NCBI GenBank assembly: GCA_910585045.1
Contig: CAJUCD010000018.1
Location: 1-19,242 of the forward strand
Source of the DNA: an uncultured Bacilli bacterium
Lineage (GTDB): Bacteria; Bacillota_I; Bacilli_A; RF39; UBA660
DNA length: 19,242 nt
Direction: 5' to 3'
Part shown: in pieces, positions 13,522 through 19,242 of the stretch
How the letters are laid out: each line of letters opens with the position of its first letter
Position numbering within the stretch: the first letter of the stretch is position 1
The notes under the pieces: generated by a model
Databases searched by the model: none
Told to the model about the DNA's origin: nothing
The model's input: the letters and a program-made list of their open reading frames with translations, nothing else
Translations under genes and position numbers: made by a program

Positions 13522-13896
13522 ATGGCACGTATTAAAAATATTGAATTACCAGGTGAAAAACATATTTTTGTAGGATTAACTGCAATATATGGTATTGGTA
13601 GAAATTTAGGAAAAACTATTTGTGAAGCTGCAGGGGTTAACCCTTCAACTAAAGTTAAAGATTTAACTGATGATGAAATTGCTCGTTTACGTAAAGAAGT
13701 TGATAATCATGTTGTAGAAGGTGATTTACGTCGTAATGTACAAATGAGTATTAAAAATAAAATGGAAATTGGTTGCTACCAAGGTGTTAGACATAAAAAA
13801 GGACTTCCAGTTAGAGGTCAAAGAACTAGCCGTAATGCTCATACTCGTAAGGGTAGAGGCAAAGTAGTAGCTAACAAGAAAAAAGTAGGAAAGTAG
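13522..13896 (+). CDS. rpsM: 30S ribosomal protein S13
   Basis: A head protein that contacts P-site tRNA and bridges to the 50S. I-E-L-P-G-E-K-H-I-F-V-G-L-T-A-I-Y-G-I-G-R at the N-terminus and G-L-P-V-R-G-Q-R-T-S-R-N-A-H-T-R-K-G at the C-terminus are diagnostic; the last residues form the basic tail that reaches the tRNA. Length 124. Strong AGGAGG site. Confidence 0.98.
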   Translation: MARIKNIELPGEKHIFVGLTAIYGIGRNLGKTICEAAGVNPSTKVKDLTDDEIARLRKEVDNHVVEGDLRRNVQMSIKNKMEIGCYQGVRHKKGLPVRGQRTSRNAHTRKGRGKVVANKKKVGK

Positions 13897-13907
13897 GAGG
13901 TTAATTT

Positions 13908-14291
13908 ATGGCATATAATAGAAGAAAAAGAAAAGTTAAGAAGAATATTCCAGAAGCTGTTGCACATATCCATTCTACTTATAATAATACTATTGTTACT
14001 ATTACTGAAAAAGATGGTAATGTTATAGCTTGGGCATCAAGTGGTACTATTGGATATAAAGGTAGTAAGAAAAAAACTCCTTTTGCAGCAGGTATTGCAG
14101 CAGATGCTGCAGCTAAATCAGCTATGGAGCAAGGTGTTAAAAAAGTTGATGTTATAGTTAAAGGTTTAGGTTCTGGTCGTGAGACTGCAATTAGATCTTT
14201 ACAAGCAGCTGGGCTTGAGATTTTATCAATTACTGATGAAACACCAGTGCCACATAATGGTTGTCGTCCACCAAAACGTCCTAGAAATTAG
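13908..14291 (+). CDS. rpsK: 30S ribosomal protein S11
   Basis: A platform protein near the E site and the Shine-Dalgarno helix. The N-terminus is very basic; the fold is marked by H-I-H-S-T-Y-N-N-T-I-V-T-I-T and the C-terminal H-N-G-C-R-P-P-K-R-P-R-N, with Asn-Gly at the usual isoaspartate site. Length 127. Preceded by TAGGAGG, shared with the rpsM stop. Confidence 0.98.
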   Translation: MAYNRRKRKVKKNIPEAVAHIHSTYNNTIVTITEKDGNVIAWASSGTIGYKGSKKKTPFAAGIAADAAAKSAMEQGVKKVDVIVKGLGSGRETAIRSLQAAGLEILSITDETPVPHNGCRPPKRPRN

Positions 14292-14314
14292 TTTAGAGAA
14301 AGGGTTATGGGAAT

Positions 14315-15259
14315 ATGATTAGTTTTGAAAAACCAAACTATAGAATTGCTGAATATCAAGAAAGCAATCACTATGGAAAATTTGAATTAGAACCGCTTGA
14401 AAGAGGTTTTGGAACAACTATTGGAAATGCACTTAGAAGAGTTATGTTATCAAGTTTACCAGGAAGTGCTATTACTTCTGTTAAAATTGAAGGAGTTTTA
14501 CATGAATTTCAAAAAATAGATGGTGTAGTTGAAGATGTAACTAGTATAGTACTTGCTTTAAAAAGCGTAGTAGTAAAAAATCATACTGAGGAAGTTAAAA
14601 CTTTAAGATTATTTAAAGATACTGAAGGTCCTGTTACTGCAGGAGATTTTGAAAAAAATTCTGATGTTGAGGTAGTTAATCCTGACTTAGTTATTTGTAA
14701 CTTAGTTGAGGGTGGAAAAATTGACATGGAAGTTACTATTTCAAATGGTAGTGGATATGTTGATTCAAAAGAAAATAAGAAATTATTTGCAGAGAATAAA
14801 GTTGGAGTTATTGCTATTGATTCAAACTATTCTCCAATTGAACTTGTTAAATATGAAGTAGAGTCTACTCGTGTAGGTCAAAATGAAAATTATGATAAGT
14901 TAACTATGGAGATTAATACTAATGGTAGTATGTCACCAGAGGAAGCTATGGCACTTGCTGCTAGAATATTAATTGAACATTTTAATATTGTTGCTGATTT
15001 AAATTCAATTAGTGATGTTACAGGACTTATGCAAGAGAAGAAAGTTGATACTATTACTAAAACTTTGGAAACTCCGATTGAGGAAATTGAGTTTTCTGTT
15101 AGAGCTTATAACTGTTTAAAAAGAGCAGGAATTCATACTGTTCAAGATCTTATTTCTAAAAGAGAAGTTGAAGTTACTAAGATACGTAATTTAGGTAAAA
15201 AATCACTTAAAGAAGTTTTAGATAAAGTAGCTGAAATGGGACTTAAGTTCCGCGATTAA
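14315..15259 (+). CDS. rpoA: RNA polymerase alpha subunit
   Basis: Dimerises to nucleate RNA polymerase assembly. The N-terminal domain shows L-E-R-G-F-G-T-T-I-G-N-A-L-R-R-V-M-L-S-S-L-P-G (about 28-50), the dimer interface. The C-terminal DNA-binding domain occupies roughly 246-314, with S-V-R-A-Y-N-C-L-K-R-A-G-I carrying the UP-element-binding Arg and a second helix-hairpin-helix at I-R-N-L-G-K-K-S-L. Length 314 is standard. An ATG at 14307 is out of frame; AAAGGG lies about 10 bases before ATG 14315. Confidence 0.98.
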   Translation: MISFEKPNYRIAEYQESNHYGKFELEPLERGFGTTIGNALRRVMLSSLPGSAITSVKIEGVLHEFQKIDGVVEDVTSIVLALKSVVVKNHTEEVKTLRLFKDTEGPVTAGDFEKNSDVEVVNPDLVICNLVEGGKIDMEVTISNGSGYVDSKENKKLFAENKVGVIAIDSNYSPIELVKYEVESTRVGQNENYDKLTMEINTNGSMSPEEAMALAARILIEHFNIVADLNSISDVTGLMQEKKVDTITKTLETPIEEIEFSVRAYNCLKRAGIHTVQDLISKREVEVTKIRNLGKKSLKEVLDKVAEMGLKFRD

Positions 15260-15271
15260 GGAGGTAGGAAG

Positions 15272-15613
15272 ATGAATTACAGAAAATTAAGTAGAGAATC
15301 AAGACATAGAAGAAGTATTTTAGCAAATATTACTCGTGATGTTATTATGAATGAATCAGTTGTTACAACTGAGGCTCGAGCTAAAGAAGTAAGAAAATTT
15401 GTTGATAAAATGATAACTTATGGTAAAAAAGGTACTTTAGTAAGTCGTAGAAAAGCTTTAGCTTTCTTATATAATGATAGTGAAGTTGTTAATAAAGTAT
15501 TTAATGAACTTGCTAAACGTTATGAAACACGTAATGGAGGTTATACTCGTATAATAAAACTTAAAGAACGTGTTGGAGATGACGCTTTACAAGTTAAGTT
15601 AGAATTAGTTTAA
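15272..15613 (+). CDS. rplQ: 50S ribosomal protein L17
   Basis: The 113-residue protein lies near the tunnel exit and ends the operon. The N-terminal block M-N-Y-R-K-L-S-R-E-S-R-H-R-R and the end R-x-G-D-D-A-L-Q-V-K-L-E-L-V are typical, and V-T-T-E-A-R-A-K-E-V-R-K is the central signature. TAAGGAGG couples it to rpoA. An intrinsic terminator follows. Confidence 0.97.
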   Translation: MNYRKLSRESRHRRSILANITRDVIMNESVVTTEARAKEVRKFVDKMITYGKKGTLVSRRKALAFLYNDSEVVNKVFNELAKRYETRNGGYTRIIKLKERVGDDALQVKLELV

Positions 15614-15630
15614 TTATTTAATGTTTTTTA

Positions 15631-15667
15631 GAAAGACTTTCAAATATAATTGATTGTCTTTTTTTAT
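15631..15667 (+). terminator. Terminator of the S10-spc-alpha operon
   Basis: AAAGAC (15632-15637) pairs with GTCTTT (15656-15661), and TCAA with TTGA continues the stem beyond a small internal loop. The stem runs directly into a T-tract. It lies 18 bases after the rplQ stop. Confidence 0.8.
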
Positions 15668-15743
15668 TTATTAAAATCTTAAAGTAAAATTATGTCTATA
15701 TTAAAAATAAATATACTTTTTACTATATTTTTTTGAGTATGTG

Positions 15744-15752
15744 TGCTATATT
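15744..15752 (+). promoter_or_regulatory. Extended -10 promoter of the sorted surface protein
   Basis: TGC precedes TATATT (15747-15752); no good -35 box is seen. The predicted start near 15759 would leave only about 13 nt before the ATG, just enough for the AGGTGG at 15762-15767. Confidence 0.4.
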
Positions 15753-15771
15753 ATTTAAAATAGGTGGTAAT

Positions 15772-16677
15772 ATGAAAAGGATAGTGCTGTGGGGTTTATT
15801 AATGTGTTTTTTAGACTTTAATAATGTGTGGGCAAAAGAAGTTAATTATCAAGAGTTGTATTCATATTTAGAGAATAATGTAAAAGAGGCTAATGATTCT
15901 AATACTTGTTATGATTCAGAAGTTAGTATGAGTGATTCAGGAATTTTAATTAATTATATTAAAAAAGCTAATAGTAGCTCATTATGTTCTGATAAAAATT
16001 GGAGTTTTAAGTTAAATTTTAAGGAAAAATCTTTAGAATATTCATCTTATTATTTTCGTATTGAAGCAGATGCTAGTGATAAAATAGTAGAATTTTTAAA
16101 TTTAGATAATTACTGGTTAGAGAAGGTTATATCTTTTCTAAATATTGATGCTAGTAAAGAATATTCTATTAAAGGTGGATATAATATTATGAGGGAATAT
16201 TATAAGTATATTGATGGAAGTGAATATGGTCCAGTTTACAAAGAAGTGCCTTTTTATAGTTGTTTAAATTATTTAACAAGTGAGGATTTTCTATATGCCT
16301 ATAATGTTGATGCTAACAGTGTTACTTTAAATCTTAATAATGTTTTTCATTCAATTCTATTTTCCATGGCTGCTGTAGAGCGTTCTACAGATAATATTAA
16401 TTTTGTTAAAATTAATGCACCATATGATTATGCTGGTGAATATAAGGATGTTGGCTTGCTTCCTAATACTAAATATTATTATAGATTAGAGGATTTAGTA
16501 ATTGAGGTTACAACTTTAGATAATAAAATAAATGACAATATTAGTAATTCAGGAGGAAATGATATTAATAATATTGAAAATCCTCAAACTGGTGAAATGA
16601 TGCCATGGCTTAGTCTTATAGCTTTTATTTTAGGAATAGTTTTTATTAAAGCAAGAATTAAGATTTATTCAAAATAG
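15772..16677 (+). CDS. Secreted, probably sortase-anchored surface protein of unknown function
   Basis: Not recognised as a known family over most of its 301 residues. What can be seen: a signal peptide at 1-21 (K-R then a hydrophobic core, likely cut after V-W-A); a Cys-containing N-terminal part (C46, C72, C164); a region at about 180-250 that ends like a fibronectin type III domain (R-S-T-D-N-I-N-F, L-L-P-N-T-K-Y-Y-Y-R-L, V-T-T-L-D); an Asn/Ser-rich linker at 250-269; and a C-terminal sorting signal N-P-Q-T-G (270-274) with a hydrophobic segment at about 278-292 and basic tail K-A-R-I-K. NPQTG is the type read by class B-like sortases; no sortase gene is in the window. ATG 15772 with AGGTGG is preferred to the TTG at 15733, which would add 13 residues before the signal peptide. 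Stop TAG. Confidence 0.8.
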   Translation: MKRIVLWGLLMCFLDFNNVWAKEVNYQELYSYLENNVKEANDSNTCYDSEVSMSDSGILINYIKKANSSSLCSDKNWSFKLNFKEKSLEYSSYYFRIEADASDKIVEFLNLDNYWLEKVISFLNIDASKEYSIKGGYNIMREYYKYIDGSEYGPVYKEVPFYSCLNYLTSEDFLYAYNVDANSVTLNLNNVFHSILFSMAAVERSTDNINFVKINAPYDYAGEYKDVGLLPNTKYYYRLEDLVIEVTTLDNKINDNISNSGGNDINNIENPQTGEMMPWLSLIAFILGIVFIKARIKIYSK

Positions 16678-16688
16678 AGTGTAAATAT

Positions 16689-16730
16689 AAAAAAATCAAG
16701 GGTTAAAATAATTGGTCCTTGATTTTTATA
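16689..16730. terminator. Bidirectional terminator
   Basis: AAAAATCAAGG (16691-16701) pairs perfectly with CCTTGATTTTT (16717-16727). A-run and T-run flanks make it work in both directions. It separates the convergent surface protein and carboxypeptidase genes, whose stop codons are only 56 bases apart. Confidence 0.85.
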
Positions 16731-16733
16731 TTA

Positions 16734-17870
16734 TTAATTTGATATATGTAAATCATAATATTCATCATATGTTAAGCCAGAATTGTGAACTTTGGTAGCT
16801 AAATCAACTCCTATATATCTGATGTGCCAAGGTTCTTCCATAAATTGTGTTACATGTTGTTTTCCTTTTGGGTATCTTACTATAAATCCATATTTATAAG
16901 AATTTTCTAACATCCATTTATAATGTTCATTAGTTAAATTATCTCCTAGAGTATTACTTCTGACATCTACAGCTAAACCTAGTTGATGTTCAGAGAATCC
17001 TGGTCTGGCTGAGTAAGTATCAGCTTTTTCTTCGCCATCTCGATTTTTATATCTTGAATATAAAATGTTTTGTGTTTCAAAAGATCTATAGGCACTAAAT
17101 GGATAGAAAATAACATTATCTAAAAGAGCAGCGCTTGTTAATTTTTCAAAGGCTTCAGCGGCTTCTTTGCGAAGCAAATATTTATAGTTTCCATTTTTAT
17201 AAGATAATTCTGTTAAATCACTAGGTTCATAATTATCAGGTAATTTATGGTATTTGTTAACTAATATTGATAAGTTATTTTCAGCTTCATCAGTTGTGTA
17301 TGTGTTATAAGAAGAATAACCTTTTAAGTCTAATCCTATGTTAACATAAGTAACAACTGTTTTAGTATCATATTTAGTGTTTTCTTTTTGATAATTAATA
17401 TATCTTTCAAGTTTATTAATATTAAAATTAGATATATCTTTATATTCCAAAATGTTTATATGGTCCATATTTAATAATATGTTAATGTACTCATTTAAAT
17501 TCTTAAGTATATAGTTTATTTCTTCTCCTGTATAGTGTTTTGTTAGGAAAGAGTTAATAGTTTCAGAGAAGTTATTTATGTTGTGATAATTAATTTTGTG
17601 GTATTCATTTAGATATTTTTCGTTAAATAATTTATCTTCTAATACTACTTCAATTGTTTTAGAATATTCTTTATTTTTTAATTTTTCATATAAATTTTCT
17701 TCTTTCATAACTTTAATAGCTTTTTCACTGTATTTGGTCATATTTATTTTAGGTGGTTCATCTTTATGATTTATTTTTCGCATAATAAATATAGTTAAGA
17801 ATATTACTAAGATAATTGCTATGATTATAGCTCCTATTATAATCATTTTTTTTAATGTTTCTTTGTTCAT
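16734..17870 (-). CDS. Membrane-anchored D-alanyl-D-alanine carboxypeptidase, M15 (VanY-like)
   Basis: Trims the terminal D-Ala of peptidoglycan stem peptides outside the cell. The 378-residue protein has a short cytoplasmic N-terminus, one membrane segment at 9-30 and then a large outer part. The LAS metallopeptidase domain (about 230-378) has S-A-Y-R-S (R262), the zinc ligands H295 and D302 in S-E-H-Q-L-G-L-A-V-D, the catalytic E346 and the zinc ligand H349 in E-P-W-H. Residues about 45-225 are an Asn/Lys/Tyr-rich region, with Y-V-N-I-G-L-D and L-V-N-K-Y-H-K-L blocks that clostridial VanY-like proteins also carry before their catalytic domain. TGGAGGTG precedes the ATG. Not linked to van resistance genes, so a housekeeping wall role is most likely. 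Confidence 0.92.
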   Translation of the reverse strand: MNKETLKKMIIIGAIIIAIILVIFLTIFIMRKINHKDEPPKINMTKYSEKAIKVMKEENLYEKLKNKEYSKTIEVVLEDKLFNEKYLNEYHKINYHNINNFSETINSFLTKHYTGEEINYILKNLNEYINILLNMDHINILEYKDISNFNINKLERYINYQKENTKYDTKTVVTYVNIGLDLKGYSSYNTYTTDEAENNLSILVNKYHKLPDNYEPSDLTELSYKNGNYKYLLRKEAAEAFEKLTSAALLDNVIFYPFSAYRSFETQNILYSRYKNRDGEEKADTYSARPGFSEHQLGLAVDVRSNTLGDNLTNEHYKWMLENSYKYGFIVRYPKGKQHVTQFMEEPWHIRYIGVDLATKVHNSGLTYDEYYDLHISN

Positions 17871-17892
17871 GAAACACCTCCAATATAATTAT

Positions 17893-17901
17893 ATTATATC
17901 A
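17893..17901 (-). promoter_or_regulatory. Extended -10 promoter of the carboxypeptidase gene
   Basis: On the minus strand TGATATAAT; TATAAT is 17898-17893. No clear -35. The predicted 5' leader is about 16 nt and contains the Shine-Dalgarno. Confidence 0.5.
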
Positions 17902-17947
17902 TTATTATAATTAGTAGAATGATATTTTTTTAGTTAAAAGTAAAAAA

Positions 17948-17977
17948 ATGACAACAATATTTAAAATATGATATAAT
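17948..17977 (+). promoter_or_regulatory. Promoter of trpS
   Basis: ATGACA (17948-17953, five of six bases of the -35 consensus), an 18-base spacer, and TATAAT (17972-17977) preceded by TGA. The predicted start near 17984 leaves only about 10 nt before the ATG, so there is no room for a T-box or attenuator. Confidence 0.65.
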
Positions 17978-17993
17978 TTATGTGGTGATATAT

Positions 17994-19037
17994 ATGGATA
18001 AAAAAATTATTCTAACAGGTGATAGACCTACAGGAAAGTTGCATTTAGGTCATTATGTAGGTAGTTTAAAAAATAGAGTGGAATTGCAAAACAGTGATGA
18101 ATATAATCAATTTGTATTTATTGCAGATTTACAAGCTTTAACTGATAATGCTAGAAACCCAGAGAAGATTCGTAATAGTTTAAAAGAAGTAGCTATAGAT
18201 TATTTATCTGTGGGTTTGGATCCTTCTAAAACTACTATTTTTGTACAATCACAAATACCAGAATTAACTGAACTTAATATGTATTATCTTAATTTAGTTA
18301 CTTTAGCGAGACTTAAAAGAAATCCTACAATTAAAACAGAGATTAAAGAAAGAGGCTTTGGTGATGCTATACCAGTTGGTTTTTTAACTTATCCAATAAG
18401 TCAGGCTGCAGATATTACGGCTTTTAATGCTGATGTAGTTCCTGTGGGAGAGGATCAGCTTCCTTTAATAGAACAATGTAAAGAGATTGTTAGAACGTTT
18501 AATGGAATTTATGGAGAAATTTTAAAAGAACCTGAAGCTTTATTATCTAATAATGATGTATGTAAAAGGCTTCCTGGTATAGATGGTAAGGCAAAGATGA
18601 GTAAGTCTTTAGGTAATTGTATTTATTTGTCTGATGATAGTGATACAGTAAAGCAAAAAGTTATGAGTATGTATACTGATCCTAATCATATTAAAGTTGA
18701 GGATCCTGGAAATGTTAAAGATAATGCTGTATTTACTTATCTTGATGCTTTTGCAACAGATGAACATTTTAAAAAGTATTTAGCTGATTATAATAATTTA
18801 GATGAATTAAAAAAGCATTATGAACGTGGTGGTTTAGGTGATGTTAAATTAAAGAAGTTTTTATTTCAAGTTTTAGAAGATGTTTTAAATCCTATTAGAG
18901 AAAAAAGAGCTTATTATGAAGAGCATTTAGATGAAGTTTATCAAATTCTTCATGATGGTAGTAAAAAAGCAAGATTAGTAGCACAAGATACTTTAAATAA
19001 GGTTAGAGAAGCTATAGGTATTAATTATTTTGATTAG
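17994..19037 (+). CDS. trpS: Tryptophan--tRNA ligase
   Basis: Charges tRNA-Trp in the cytoplasm. This 347-residue class I synthetase has the HIGH-type motif L-H-L-G-H (near residue 20) in T-G-D-R-P-T-G-K-L-H-L-G-H-Y-V-G-S-L, the block D-L-Q-A-L-T-D, and K-M-S-K-S after P-G-I-D-G-K-A. The opening G-D-R-P-T-G-K and the block I-F-V-Q-S-Q-I-P-E-L match the form found in streptococci rather than the Bacillus subtilis form. ATG 17994 with GGTGA 5 bases upstream is chosen over the GTG at 17982. AGG in C-K-R-L-P-G falls at the family's conserved Arg, so AGG is read as Arg in this organism. Confidence 0.97.
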   Translation: MDKKIILTGDRPTGKLHLGHYVGSLKNRVELQNSDEYNQFVFIADLQALTDNARNPEKIRNSLKEVAIDYLSVGLDPSKTTIFVQSQIPELTELNMYYLNLVTLARLKRNPTIKTEIKERGFGDAIPVGFLTYPISQAADITAFNADVVPVGEDQLPLIEQCKEIVRTFNGIYGEILKEPEALLSNNDVCKRLPGIDGKAKMSKSLGNCIYLSDDSDTVKQKVMSMYTDPNHIKVEDPGNVKDNAVFTYLDAFATDEHFKKYLADYNNLDELKKHYERGGLGDVKLKKFLFQVLEDVLNPIREKRAYYEEHLDEVYQILHDGSKKARLVAQDTLNKVREAIGINYFD

Positions 19038-19064
19038 AAGTCATTATATATGATTTCTTTTTTT
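19037..19064 (+). terminator. Terminator of trpS
   Basis: GAAGTCAT (19037-19044) pairs with ATGATTTC (19050-19057), one G-T wobble, loop TATAT, followed by seven T. The last base of the TAG stop is also the first base of the stem. Confidence 0.8.
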
Positions 19065-19192
19065 AAATATTTATGTCGTAAAATAGAACATTTATCTTGA
19101 AATATACTCAATAATATTGTATATTAGATATAGCATAAGGTATTGCTTTTTATATCAGTTTATATGAGCCTATTTATGTTTAGCAAAAGAAG

Positions 19193-19213
19193 TTTTGACA
19201 ACATTTGTCGAAG
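19193..19213. other. Inverted repeat overlapping a TTGACA sequence
   Basis: TTTTGACAA pairs with TTGTCGAAG around a three-base CAT loop (two G-T wobbles). TTGACA at 19195-19200 is a perfect -35 box, but no -10 lies at 16-18 bases in the sequence available. It may be an operator for a gene beyond the window or chance. Confidence 0.25.
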
Positions 19214-19242
19214 ATAATGAAAGTTAATAAAAATAGTATTAG

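Noticed and set aside
17878..17993. T-box or tryptophan attenuator before trpS
   Set aside because: The promoter lies so close that only about 10 nt of leader remain, and no specifier loop or terminator/antiterminator pair is seen.
1733..19037. Recoding of AGG, CGA or TGA as in some uncultivated bacteria
   Set aside because: AGG in trpS and CGA in rplQ fall at conserved Arg positions, Trp is TGG and no TGA lies inside a gene.
19065..19242. Start of another gene at the right edge
   Set aside because: No open frame with a ribosome binding site is visible; TTGACA at 19195 has no matching -10 before the window ends.

Overview
The window is an AT-rich chromosomal segment of a low-GC Gram-positive bacterium, most likely an uncultivated, host-associated member of the Bacilli (an RF39- or Erysipelotrichales-like lineage). 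Evidence: strong AGGAGG ribosome binding sites; a Bacillus-type S10 with the AVHKYK loop; a zinc-type 61-aa S14; a streptococcal-type TrpRS; four-cysteine (zinc LID) adenylate kinase; a sortase-type surface protein; and loss of rpmD (L30), as in Mollicutes. The lineage is inference; only translation-machinery genes carry the signal. Trp is encoded by TGG and all genes read cleanly in the standard bacterial code.

Layout. (a) 1-222: the 3' end of a surface/prepilin-like protein whose C-terminus is a GVRPVINLK-type cassette. (b) 223-805: no intact gene. It holds a dense run of hairpins, a bidirectional terminator, and an orphan second copy of the same cassette on the minus strand. (c) 806-1498 (-): a class I glutamine amidotransferase-like hydrolase. 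(d) 1499-1732: divergent promoters and a leader of about 130 nt. (e) 1733-15613: 29 genes, all plus strand, no gap longer than 23 nt: rpsJ-rplC-rplD-rplW-rplB-rpsS-rplV-rpsC-rplP-rpmC-rpsQ-rplN-rplX-rplE-rpsN-rpsH-rplF-rplR-rpsE-rplO-secY-adk-map-infA-rpmJ-rpsM-rpsK-rpoA-rplQ, closed by a terminator. This is the fused S10-spc-alpha operon. (f) 15772-16677: a secreted protein with a C-terminal NPQTG sorting signal. (g) 16734-17870 (-): a membrane-anchored M15 D,D-carboxypeptidase, convergent with (f) across a bidirectional terminator. (h) 17994-19037: trpS with its own promoter and terminator. (i) 19065-19242: no gene seen; one small inverted repeat.

The central block makes most of the ribosome, the SecY translocon, the RNA polymerase alpha subunit and housekeeping enzymes (Adk, Map, IF-1) as one unit. 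Many junctions are translationally coupled: TAATG overlaps, 8-23 nt overlaps, and stop codons embedded in the next Shine-Dalgarno (TAGGAGG).

The most unusual signal is at the left edge. The two cassette copies (67-144 plus strand; 653-730 minus strand) share 15 of 26 codons exactly, with no synonymous difference, yet the other 11 codons all change the amino acid. Both copies are about 50-54% GC in an AT-rich setting. That is what variable repeats of a diversity-generating retroelement, or a comparable cassette-rewriting system, would look like. No reverse transcriptase or template lies in this window.
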